From NCBI GenBank assembly GCA_039889245.1, contig JAZGVH010000002.1, forward strand, positions 558,001 to 622,000: a stretch of DNA of 64,000 nucleotides. Direction: 5' to 3'. The stretch is from Dermatophilaceae bacterium Soc4.6 (GTDB lineage: Bacteria > Actinomycetota > Actinomycetes > Actinomycetales > Dermatophilaceae). Made by a program: the position numbers and the translations under genes. The notes below the pieces were generated by a model, which saw only the letters and a program-made list of their open reading frames with translations, searched no databases and was not told the origin of the DNA. Below are positions 45,785-53,590 of this stretch, one piece after another (position 1 is the stretch's first letter; every line of letters starts with the position of its first letter).

Positions 45785-47140
45785 GTGACCGCCCCCCTCT
45801 GGTGGGACCACGACACCCCCTCGGTGCGTCCACCACTGGACGGCGACGTCGAGACCGACGTCGTCGTCGTCGGGGGCGGCTTCACCGGCCTCTGGACGGC
45901 CTACCACCTGCTGCGGCTCGACCCGTCGCTGCGGGTGGTCGTGCTCGAGGCCGAGTCGGTCGGCTTCGGGGCCAGCGGGCGCAACGGCGGCTGGGTCTCG
46001 GCGCTCTACCCGGTGGGGCTCGACACCATGGCGAAGGAGCACGGCCCGGCGGCGACCCACGCTCTGGTGGCCGCGCTCCGCGAGTCCGTCGACGACCTCG
46101 GGGCGCTGGCGGCCGAGGAGGGGATCGACTGCGGGTTCCGCAAGGGTGGCAGCCTGGTCGTGGCCCGTGGCCCGGCCCAGGTATCGAGTGCCCGCGCGGG
46201 TGTTGCCGACGACGCCCGGTGGAGGCTGCCGACGGTGTGGCTCGACCGGGCCGAGGCCCGAGATCGACTGCAGGGCAACGGTGTCGACGGTGCCACCTGG
46301 ACGCCGGACTGTGCGCGCATCCACCCCTACGCCCTCGTGCGTGGGCTCGGCGACGCGGTCGAACGGCGCGGAGCGACCATCTACGAGGGGACACGCGTGA
46401 TCGCCCTCGAGCCCGGTCGGGTCGCCACCGGCGGCGGTGCCGTCGTGCGCGCCCGCCACGTGCTGCGCGCCACCGAGGCCTGGACACCGTCGCTGCCGGG
46501 GTCGGAGCGTGAGGTCGTCCCCGTCTACTCCCTCGTCGTGGCCACCGAACCCCTTGCACCGCAGACCTGGTCGCAGATCGGGCTGGCCCGCTACGAGACC
46601 TTCAGCGAGCACCGGCACCTCGTCGTCTACGGGCAGCGCACGATCGACGACCGGCTGGTGTTCGGCGGCCGGGGCGCTCCGTACCATCTCGGGTCGGGGG
46701 TGGAGCCCGGCTACGACGAGGACCCTGCGGTGCACGCGGGTCTGCGGCGCAGCCTGCTCGACCTGCTGCCCGGCCTGCCGGGCGACACCCGCTTCACCCA
46801 CGCCTGGGGCGGGCCGCTCGGCATCGCCCGCGACTGGCACCCCAGCGTGCGCCACGACCCCGAGACCGGGCTCGGCAGCGCCGGGGCCTATGTCGGCGAC
46901 GGGGTGGCTCTCAGCCAGCTCGCCGGGTGCGCCCTGGCCGAGCTCGTGACCGGGCGTCCCTCGCAGGCGGCGGCCCTGTCCTTCGTCGGGCACCGCTCGC
47001 GGCGCTGGGAGCCCGAGCCGCTGCGGTGGCTCGGCGTGAGTGCCGGCCTGCGGCTGGCCGAGCTCGCCGACGCCGAGGAGGCTCGCACCGGCCGGCCGGC
47101 GCGGCTGGGTCGCCTGCTGAGCCGGCTCACCGGCCACTGA
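45785..47140 (+). CDS. FAD-dependent amine oxidoreductase (DAO/PuuB-like)
   Basis: 451 aa, GTG start. The FAD-binding dinucleotide motif VVVVGGGFTGLWTAYHL is at about residues 26-42, with ATG-type continuation GFGASGRNGGWV as in PuuB/glycine oxidase-like DAO proteins. The C-terminal GGPLGIARDWHP and YVGDGVALSQLAG closes the FAD site. PuuB oxidises gamma-glutamylputrescine; no glutamylputrescine synthetase gene is nearby, so another amine may be the substrate. Confidence 0.85.
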   Translation: MTAPLWWDHDTPSVRPPLDGDVETDVVVVGGGFTGLWTAYHLLRLDPSLRVVVLEAESVGFGASGRNGGWVSALYPVGLDTMAKEHGPAATHALVAALRESVDDLGALAAEEGIDCGFRKGGSLVVARGPAQVSSARAGVADDARWRLPTVWLDRAEARDRLQGNGVDGATWTPDCARIHPYALVRGLGDAVERRGATIYEGTRVIALEPGRVATGGGAVVRARHVLRATEAWTPSLPGSEREVVPVYSLVVATEPLAPQTWSQIGLARYETFSEHRHLVVYGQRTIDDRLVFGGRGAPYHLGSGVEPGYDEDPAVHAGLRRSLLDLLPGLPGDTRFTHAWGGPLGIARDWHPSVRHDPETGLGSAGAYVGDGVALSQLAGCALAELVTGRPSQAAALSFVGHRSRRWEPEPLRWLGVSAGLRLAELADAEEARTGRPARLGRLLSRLTGH

Positions 47141-47198
47141 GGTGCCGGCAGGACCTCGGTCCACCCGACACGCACCCGACGTCTGCCAGACCGGGGTC

Positions 47199-47408
47199 AT
47201 GACCCGCCGTGACCCCCGCATCACCGTGCTCCTCGTCAGCGCCTCCGTGCTGAGCGGTGTGCTCGCCTGGTGCGACATGGCCGCGCGGTCGGGCGAGCGC
47301 ATCCGCGGCCCCCGTCGGCTGTGGCACGTGCTCGTCCTCGCCAACCCCGGCAACAGCGTCGCCTACTGGGTGGCGGGTCGCCGTCGAAGGCACGACCGCA
47401 TTGGGTAG
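47199..47408 (+). CDS. Small membrane protein, PLDc_N-like
   Basis: 69 aa from ATG at 47199. One hydrophobic segment (ITVLLVSASVLSGVLAWCDM) is followed by an Arg-rich loop and RRLWHVLVLANPGNSVAYWVAGRRR. The latter resembles the NP-x-G-x-x-x-Y pattern of the phospholipase D N-terminal small membrane family. Function is unknown. Confidence 0.55.
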   Translation: MTRRDPRITVLLVSASVLSGVLAWCDMAARSGERIRGPRRLWHVLVLANPGNSVAYWVAGRRRRHDRIG

Positions 47409-47454
47409 TGTGGCTATCCGATACGTCGCAGCCGCACTCACCGGAAAGGTCGGG

Positions 47455-48108
47455 ATGAGGGTCTCCGAACTGGCCCGTCGGGCCGACGTGCCGGTCGCCA
47501 CGGTCAAGTTCTACCTCCGTGAGGGCCTGCTCCACGAGGGGGTCCGCACGTCGGCCACCCAGGCGTCGTACGACGACTCGCACGTGCAGCGCCTGCGGAT
47601 GGTCAAGGCGCTCGCCACCGTGGGCGGTATGAGCCTGGCCCGGATCAAGCAGGTGCTCGACGCCCTCGCCCACCCACCAGAGTCGATGCACGACCTGCTC
47701 GGGGTCGCCTCGGGAACCGGCCGGGAGCTGCGCGGTCTCGCCGAGACCGGCGGCCGGATCACCGACTCGCACGAGGCGGTGCACGCGATGCTGCGCGACT
47801 GGGGGTGGGACCCGTCCGACACCTGGTGCACCAGCCACGAGGCGGTGGCGACCGCCCTCGACTCGCTGGCGGCGGCCGGCTTCGACCTGCCGAACGAGGT
47901 GCTGGAGGACTACCGCGAACACGTCATGGCCATCGCCACGCACGAGGTCGAGCGGGTGCCGACCGGGTCGCGGGAGGAGGCGGTGCGCTACGTCGCACTC
48001 GGCGTCCCGCTCGTCGAGCCACTGCTGCTGGCGCTGCGCCGGCTCGGGCACCAGCAGGCGTCGAAGCGGGTCTTCGAGCGCGCCTCGAGCCCCCCGGCCC
48101 GTCGCTGA
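47455..48108 (+). CDS. MerR family transcriptional regulator
   Basis: 217 aa from ATG at 47455, preceded by GGAAAGG. The winged HTH MRVSELARRADVPVATVKFYLREGLL and the RLRMVKALATVGGMSLARI continuation are typical of MerR. The C-terminal ligand part is longer than in metal-sensing MerR proteins and lacks a Cys cluster, so it probably senses an organic ligand or stress. Target genes are not evident. Confidence 0.9.
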   Translation: MRVSELARRADVPVATVKFYLREGLLHEGVRTSATQASYDDSHVQRLRMVKALATVGGMSLARIKQVLDALAHPPESMHDLLGVASGTGRELRGLAETGGRITDSHEAVHAMLRDWGWDPSDTWCTSHEAVATALDSLAAAGFDLPNEVLEDYREHVMAIATHEVERVPTGSREEAVRYVALGVPLVEPLLLALRRLGHQQASKRVFERASSPPARR

Positions 48109-48271
48109 CCCGTCGACCGGCCCCGTTGGTGATGTCGCCGTGGCACCGCCAAGTCCTGCCTACCGCTGACGACCGCAGGACCTGCTGATCCCCAAGAGCG
48201 CTCGAAGTCACGCCCGGGCTCGTGACCGACCGGTGGTGCGTGACAAGGACGAGGAACCCGGCAGCGCCTCC

Positions 48272-48294
48272 CAGCGCTGCTGTGAGCAGCGCTG
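48272..48294. promoter_or_regulatory. Inverted repeat upstream of the clpP operon
   Basis: CAGCGCTGCT-GTG-AGCAGCGCTG, perfect 10-bp arms, 55-77 bp before the first clpP start. A second, looser dyad GTCCTGC/GCAGGAC lies about 100 bp further upstream. It could be an operator for the neighbouring XRE regulator or a leader hairpin. Confidence 0.55.
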
Positions 48295-48348
48295 CCCTCA
48301 GCAGCGCGCCCTTCCCCGACGGGTCCCTGCTGTCCGAGGCTGTGGTCC

Positions 48349-48969
48349 ATGAGCGAAGTCGATGTCGATCCGGCGCAGGGGTTGGACCAGGAGCTGTACC
48401 GCCAGCTGTTCGAGCGGCGCACGCTGCTGCTCGGTGAACCCCTCGAGGCCCGTAACAGCAACCGGTTGTGCACGGCGCTGCTGCTCCTGTCGGCCCAGGA
48501 CCCGCACACGGACATCCGCCTGCTGATCAACTCGCCGGGCGGGTCGGTGCCGGGGATGCTCGCGATCCGGGACTGTATGCGTGCGATCCCCAACGACGTG
48601 AGCACCGTCAACGTCGGCATGGCCTACAGCGCGGGGCAGTTCCTTCTCTCGTCGGGCACCAAGGGCAAGCGCTACGCCATGGCCCACGCGAAGGTGCTGC
48701 TGCACCAAGGATCGGCCGGGATCGGGGGAACGGCGATGGACATCGCCATCCAGGCGGACGACCTGCGCCACACCAGGGACACCGTGCTCGCGTGCATCGC
48801 CGAGGACACCGGGCAACCGGTGGGGCAGGTGGAGGAGGACTCGCGTCGCGACCGGTGGTTCACGGCTGCCGAGGCGCGGGCCTACGGGTTCGTCGACGCG
48901 ATCGTCGGCACGGTCGACGACGTGCTGCCGACCCGCCGCACCCCGGTCGGGCTGGGGACGACGCGTTGA
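48349..48969 (+). CDS. clpP: ATP-dependent Clp protease proteolytic subunit, catalytically complete
   Basis: 206 aa. The triad is intact by alignment to ClpP: Ser94 (GMAYSAG), His119 (VLLHQG) and Asp168 (SRRDRW), with the usual 25 and 74 residue spacings. INSPGGSVPGMLAI is the oxyanion strand. It lacks the usual N-terminal propeptide. It forms an operon with a second clpP-like gene that overlaps its stop (TTGA). No Clp ATPase or trigger factor is nearby, so this is an accessory pair, not the housekeeping locus. Confidence 0.93.
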   Translation: MSEVDVDPAQGLDQELYRQLFERRTLLLGEPLEARNSNRLCTALLLLSAQDPHTDIRLLINSPGGSVPGMLAIRDCMRAIPNDVSTVNVGMAYSAGQFLLSSGTKGKRYAMAHAKVLLHQGSAGIGGTAMDIAIQADDLRHTRDTVLACIAEDTGQPVGQVEEDSRRDRWFTAAEARAYGFVDAIVGTVDDVLPTRRTPVGLGTTR

Positions 48970-49559
48970 GCAGCTACCCGATCCCGTACGTGACGACGCG
49001 CACCAACCAGGGTGAACGAACCGTCGACATCTACAGCCGGCTGCTCGCTGACCGGATCATCTACCTCGGCACGGGGATCGACGACGGCGTGGCCAACGCC
49101 GTCATCGCCCAGCTGCTGCACCTCGAGAACGACAGCCCCGACACCCCCGTATCCCTGTACATCAACTCGGCGGGGGGTTCGATCCCGGCGACCCTGGCCA
49201 TCTACGACGCGATGCAGTTCATCCGGCCCGCGGTCGAGACCACCTGCGTCGGACAGGCTGCCGCGACAGCGGCGGTGCTCCTGGCCGGCGGAGCCCCGGG
49301 CCGGCGCAGCATCCTCCCGCACGCGCGCGTCGTCATCCACGCACCGGCCGCGGAGGGCCGGGGCGCGATCCCCGACCTGATCCTCGAGGCCGACGAGGTC
49401 GAACGGGTACGCACCATGCAGGAGGAGATCCTCGCCGCGCACACCGGCCGCAGCACCGAGCAGGTCCGGCGCGACACCGACCGGGACCTCATCCTCACGC
49501 CTCGTGCCGCGGTGGACTACGGCGTGGTCGACTCGGTGCTGGCGTCCCGCGACGCCTGA
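48966..49559 (+). CDS. ClpP-like subunit lacking the catalytic serine
   Basis: 197 aa from TTG at 48966. The fold is ClpP throughout (YINSAGGSIPATLAIYDAM, ILPHARVVIHAP, TDRDLILTPRAAVDYGVVDSV). The nucleophile position is Ala100 (CVGQAAATAAV; codons gga cag gct gcc gcg), where active ClpP has GQAAS. His125 and Asp174 are kept at the correct spacing. It is therefore expected to be inactive itself, like ClpR subunits of cyanobacteria and plastids, and to assemble with the active partner. Confidence 0.92.
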   Translation: MSSYPIPYVTTRTNQGERTVDIYSRLLADRIIYLGTGIDDGVANAVIAQLLHLENDSPDTPVSLYINSAGGSIPATLAIYDAMQFIRPAVETTCVGQAAATAAVLLAGGAPGRRSILPHARVVIHAPAAEGRGAIPDLILEADEVERVRTMQEEILAAHTGRSTEQVRRDTDRDLILTPRAAVDYGVVDSVLASRDA

Positions 49560-49593
49560 GTGAGGCGGCGACGTCAGGCGCCGGACGGCTCGG

Positions 49594-49917
49594 TCAGGCG
49601 GCGAGGCACACCGGCCCGGAGGACCGCACCGTTGATCGGGCCAGCTGCCCAGCTGCTCCGCGCACCAGGTCCAGCACCCTGGTGTCCAGAGCGCCGGCGA
49701 CGGCTGACAGCACCTCCGAGGACGCATCCTTCCTGCCGCGCTCGAGCTCGGAGAGGTACTGCGGTGAGACGCCGGCACGGGCCGCCACGTCGAGGATGCG
49801 CTCACCCCGGATCGTGCGCTCTTCGCGTAGCTGCCGTCCGATCACCTCGCGCCACAACGGTTCGGCTGCTGACGCGCGGGTCGCTTCGGCCCTGTGCAGG
49901 CGCACGACGTCTCCCAT
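49594..49917 (-). CDS. XRE-family regulator, ClgR/PopR-like
   Basis: 107 aa. The HTH reads REERTIRGERILDVAARAGVSPQYLSELERGRKDASSEVLSAVAGAL; the pattern GVSPQYLSELERGRKDASSE closely resembles ClgR, which activates clp genes in streptomycetes and corynebacteria. It converges on the clpP pair from 35 bp away. Regulation of that operon is inferred from family and position. Confidence 0.85.
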   Translation of the reverse strand: MGDVVRLHRAEATRASAAEPLWREVIGRQLREERTIRGERILDVAARAGVSPQYLSELERGRKDASSEVLSAVAGALDTRVLDLVRGAAGQLARSTVRSSGPVCLAA

Positions 49918-50074
49918 CTCTCCACGGTAGGCGCCGTGCCGCTCGGGAAGGACTCATCCCGTTTCGCTGTCGGCGGACAGGCGGATCAGGTCGAATGCTC
50001 TCGGCGGAGGGCGGCCGCTTCCCGGCGGAATGACGCAATTTTCGGGGGTGTACCGATGAGAGGCCAGGAAGCTG

Positions 50075-50575
50075 CTAAGTCGGCTTGGCGCACGGGACGG
50101 GTGTCGAGACCCCGTCGACGTCCGCGTGAGCCAGGTAGACGCGGTTCACGCCGCCGACCCGTGCGACCACCCGGCACGTTGGCTGGTACCCGCGGATGGC
50201 GTGCAATTCTGTGCCGATCGGGAGGAAGGCGGCGTCACCGTCCACCGCCGGGCCGGGCTCCGTCTGAAACCTCAACACGTTGAGCTGGCACTGCACCCGC
50301 CCCACGACGGGCCCCAGCTGGTTCGGTGCGACGGCGGGAACGCTGCCATCGAGACCAGAGACGTACTGCACTCCGTGCAGCTGCACCATGTCGACCCAGT
50401 CGACCATGATCGTGGAGTCGCCCGTCGTGGGCGTGGTGCGGCACGCTGACCCGCGCTGCGGGTTGCCCGACGATGTGGTCGAAACCTCCGACCCGGGGAC
50501 GTTGTTACCGTGGTCGCCGGCGATTCCGCAACCCGCGGCGCTGAGCACGACGAGCCCGATGACGACTCGCTTCAC
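50075..50575 (-). CDS. Lipoprotein of unknown function
   Basis: 166 aa from GTG at 50575, five bases after AGGAGG. The lipoprotein signal peptide ends in SAAGC. The mature part has a Ser/Thr-rich linker followed by a compact domain with three to four Cys (SACRTT, VQCQLN, PTCRVV, VPCAKP), possibly disulfide-bonded. I do not recognise the domain. It is divergent from the multicopper oxidase and may share its promoter region. Confidence 0.7.
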   Translation of the reverse strand: MKRVVIGLVVLSAAGCGIAGDHGNNVPGSEVSTTSSGNPQRGSACRTTPTTGDSTIMVDWVDMVQLHGVQYVSGLDGSVPAVAPNQLGPVVGRVQCQLNVLRFQTEPGPAVDGDAAFLPIGTELHAIRGYQPTCRVVARVGGVNRVYLAHADVDGVSTPVPCAKPT

Positions 50576-50883
50576 GAGCACCTCCTGGGGATCCAGCCCA
50601 TCAATCGGAATGAAACTCTCTTCGAGGGAAGACACACCACGTCCCCTGATCCGTTCCGTTGCGGGGGGGTGGAATCGGGTCGCGGCAGACGCAGGACGAG
50701 ATGCGCCCAGGCGTACCCCCGTGTGGCGGGGCCGAGGCCGGCATGAGGGTCTGCTCGTCCCTGCGGCGGTGTGACGCGTTCCGGAACTCGTGCCCAAACC
50801 TGGGGCCGTTCAAGGTTTCCGCAAGGCCCGGTTCTTAGCGTGGCTCGGGTGGAGGCGGACGCCGTGTTAACGCAGGTGATCGG
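50576..50883. promoter_or_regulatory. Divergent intergenic region of lipoprotein and multicopper oxidase genes
   Basis: 308 bp with no gene I can support. It holds a perfect 10-bp palindrome GTTCCGGAAC at 50778-50787 about 100 bp upstream of the oxidase start. I see no recognisable copper-responsive operator or clear -10. Confidence 0.4.
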
Positions 50884-52560
50884 ATGGCGATGACGTCTCG
50901 TAGGGCAGTACTCAAAGGGGGTGCGGTGGGCGCCCTGGGCGTGGCCGCGGTCAACAGTGCAGGGGCGAGTGCCGACTCCAGCAGTGTGAGCAGGCTTGCG
51001 GCCACGAACACTCCTGTCCCCTTCGCGGGCGTATTTGTGCGGCCGCCGGAGCTGACACCGTACGAGACAGGGCACGACCCCGATGGGCAGCCATTCGAGC
51101 GGTTCGCCCTCACTGCGCGGCTGGGGCAGCTTCAGGTTGTGCCGGGCTTGTTGACCACGGTGGCCGGGTACAACGGACTCTTCCCGGGTCCGACCATCAG
51201 GGCGAGACAGGGCACCCGGATCGAGCTGCGGATGCGCAACGGCTACCCGGTCAAGGGTCTCGTCTACCCCCAGGCCATCGACATCGTCACGCACCTGCAC
51301 GGCTCGGAGTCGCTGCCCCAGTACGACGGGTACGCCAACGACATCACCGTCCCGGGGTCCGTGAAGACCTACTACTACCCCAACACCCAGGAGGCCTGCA
51401 CGCTGTGGTATCACGACCACCGGCACATGGTCACCGCCCAGAACGTGTACTCCGGGATGGCTGCCTTCTTCCCCATGTCCGACCCCTTCGAGCAGGCGCA
51501 GCTGCCCCAGGGTGAGTTCGATGTGCCGCTCATGGTCTCGGACGCGGAGTTCAGCGCCGACGGCTCACTCGCGTTCGACGACAACGACACCACGGGGCTG
51601 TGGGGAGACGTCATCCTCGTCAACGGGGTGCCGTGGCCGACGATGCGGGTCAAGCCTCGGATCTACCGGTTCCGGGTGCTGAACGCCTCGATCGGACGTT
51701 CGTACCGCTTCACCCTGTCCAACGGAGACCCGGTCCACCTCGTGGCCACCGACGCGGGGATGCTGCCCGTCGTCCAGACCCTCCAGTCCTGGCGGCACGG
51801 CAACGCCGAGCGCTACGAGATCCTCATCGACTTCCGCGGGTACCGGGTCGGGCAGAGCGTCGACCTGCGCAACCTCAGCAACAAGAACAACGTCGACTTC
51901 GCCAACACCGACAAGATCATGCGCTTCCAGGTGGTGGCCGACTCCGGGCCGGCGTCGACCTTCACCGCCGTGCCCACGACCCTGGACCCCGGCCCGGCAC
52001 CGGATGCGGCCCGTGGCGGCATCCCCACGATGGACCTCACCCCGGCCATGGCTGTGGCAAAACGCCACCTGCTGTTCGAGCGGAAGGACGGCGAGTGGAC
52101 CATCAACGGGGTCAGCTGGGCCGGTGTGGAGGCGAGCGGCTTCACGGAGCTGTGCGCCAACCCGCAGCCGTTCTCCGTCGAGCAGTGGACCATCACCAAC
52201 TCCTCCGGCGGCTGGTTCCACCCCGTGCACATCCACCTGATCAACGGGAAGATCATCGCCCGCAACACCCACGGCGGTATGCCGTTCGCCTGGGAGCAGG
52301 GTCCCAAGGACGTCTTCTACGCCGGCGAGGGCGAGTCGGTCACCGCGCTGATCCAGTTCGCCCCGCAACCCCACGGGAACGGCAGGTTCATGGTCCACTG
52401 CCACAACATCACCCACGAGGACCACGACATGATGGTGCAGTTCTCCGTGGGCAACCCGACCGACAACGACCCCGTCACGTCCGACCCGGCGGTGCCCGAC
52501 CCCTTGCCCCCGGACGCCTTTCCCCCGGTTTACCGGCCCGAGCTTCCCCCCGGCACATGA
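50884..52560 (+). CDS. Tat-exported multicopper oxidase (CotA/bilirubin-oxidase-like)
   Basis: 558 aa. The N-terminus SRRAVLKGGAVGALG is a twin-arginine signal. All copper-binding motifs are present: HLHGS, WYHDHRHM, HPVHIHL and HCHNITHEDHDMM. The last provides the type 1 Cys-His and an axial Met, so a high-potential oxidase such as CotA, bilirubin oxidase or laccase is expected. It acts outside the membrane, oxidising phenols, metals or pigments with oxygen. It overlaps the next lipoprotein gene by ATGA. Confidence 0.94.
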   Translation: MAMTSRRAVLKGGAVGALGVAAVNSAGASADSSSVSRLAATNTPVPFAGVFVRPPELTPYETGHDPDGQPFERFALTARLGQLQVVPGLLTTVAGYNGLFPGPTIRARQGTRIELRMRNGYPVKGLVYPQAIDIVTHLHGSESLPQYDGYANDITVPGSVKTYYYPNTQEACTLWYHDHRHMVTAQNVYSGMAAFFPMSDPFEQAQLPQGEFDVPLMVSDAEFSADGSLAFDDNDTTGLWGDVILVNGVPWPTMRVKPRIYRFRVLNASIGRSYRFTLSNGDPVHLVATDAGMLPVVQTLQSWRHGNAERYEILIDFRGYRVGQSVDLRNLSNKNNVDFANTDKIMRFQVVADSGPASTFTAVPTTLDPGPAPDAARGGIPTMDLTPAMAVAKRHLLFERKDGEWTINGVSWAGVEASGFTELCANPQPFSVEQWTITNSSGGWFHPVHIHLINGKIIARNTHGGMPFAWEQGPKDVFYAGEGESVTALIQFAPQPHGNGRFMVHCHNITHEDHDMMVQFSVGNPTDNDPVTSDPAVPDPLPPDAFPPVYRPELPPGT

Positions 52561-52751
52561 AGATCGGCCAGGCGCTCCGGGCGCTCTCCATCTTGCTGCT
52601 GGGCCTCGCGCTCGGTGGCTGTACGACGCTGGCCACCCCCACAGACTCCGCCCCCAGCCCCAGCCCCAGCCCTCGCCCTAGGCCCCGGTCACAGCCTCGG
52701 TCGCGGCGGCAGAGGCCGGTTCTGACGTCGGGAACGACCGACCCCAGGTGA
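52557..52751 (+). CDS. Short lipoprotein, probably the 5' piece of a frameshifted gene
   Basis: 64 aa, ATG overlapping the oxidase stop. The signal peptide ends in the lipobox LGGC, followed by PSPSPSPRPRPRSQPRSRR and a stop. From 52682 the frame of the next gene is open and reads APVTASVAAAEAGSDVGNDR-like sequence, more natural than the Arg-rich tail seen here. The AGCCCC repeats in this linker are a likely slippage site. Confidence 0.55.
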   Translation: MKIGQALRALSILLLGLALGGCTTLATPTDSAPSPSPSPRPRPRSQPRSRRQRPVLTSGTTDPR

Positions 52752-53371
52752 GCCTCGATGGACTGATGGTCCGGCGCCGCGTGGTCATCGCCATCCGCCC
52801 CACCGACGGCGCCGCCGACCTGGGGCTCGTGGAACAGGAGGTGGACCGTGCGGCAGGCCGCCTCCACCTGAACCTGTCCATCATCTCCGCATCCGTGCTG
52901 GACCCCGCCCTCCTCGAGACCCTGGCCCCGCAGCTGGTGTTGGCCTTCCCCGCCGCGACCACTCTCACCGACGCCCACCTGATCGACCCCGCGCTCGGGC
53001 AGCCACGACGAGTCCCCGACATCGCGGCGTACCAGGTCGTATCGGTTTTGGTCCACGACCTCAGGTTCACGGTCGACTCGGCCAAGCCGTCCGCCCTCGC
53101 GGGCGCCATTGCCCACGAGGGGATCCTGTCCGACGCACTCGGCAACTACACCACCACCATCCGCAGCCATGAACTCGACATCACGTACACCGGTCCGCTG
53201 CTCAGCGACAACCTCGTCGAGTCCGTTCGTGCGGGCATCGCACGCCGCGCAGGCATCCAGCCCACCGGAGTCACGATCTCCCCCCGCACCACAACCGGGC
53301 TCGGTGTCGACCTGGCCACGGAACCGACCCCGGCACCAGGGCCAGTGTCGGTGGCGAGGCCCAGCCAGTAG
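52748..53371 (+). CDS. Unknown protein, probably the 3' piece of the same lipoprotein
   Basis: 207 aa from GTG at 52748, overlapping the previous stop (GTGA). It has no signal peptide of its own. The domain (VVIAIRPTDGAADLGLVEQEVDRAAGRL to the Pro-rich end) is not one I recognise. In its frame the sequence is open back to a stop at 52679. If the two pieces are joined in the Pro-Ser repeat, the result is a lipoprotein of about 265 aa. The alternative is two coupled genes. Confidence 0.55.
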   Translation: MSLDGLMVRRRVVIAIRPTDGAADLGLVEQEVDRAAGRLHLNLSIISASVLDPALLETLAPQLVLAFPAATTLTDAHLIDPALGQPRRVPDIAAYQVVSVLVHDLRFTVDSAKPSALAGAIAHEGILSDALGNYTTTIRSHELDITYTGPLLSDNLVESVRAGIARRAGIQPTGVTISPRTTTGLGVDLATEPTPAPGPVSVARPSQ

Positions 53372-53590
53372 CGGTGACCATGTGCAGGGTGTGGCGGACC
53401 GCGTCCTGCGCAACAACGGGTGCAGGGACGCCTGATCGACCCCCGTGAGCGGGCCACTCGCGGCGGCGTGGGACGGCCGCTATCGCGGCGAATAGGGGCA
53501 CTGGTCGACGCCTGCCGAGCAGGCGGAGATGAGTCCCGCCACCGACCTGTCGGGTGCGGCCGCGGCATCCTCGGCGGGAGCGCACCCCGG

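Noticed and set aside
45785-47140. Firm assignment as gamma-glutamylputrescine oxidase (puuB)
   Set aside because: The family fits, but no puuA, puuC or puuD partner is present, so only a general amine oxidoreductase call is justified.
48966-49559. Calling the second clpP a standard active protease subunit
   Set aside because: The codons at the nucleophile position read Ala, not Ser, although the rest of the fold is normal.
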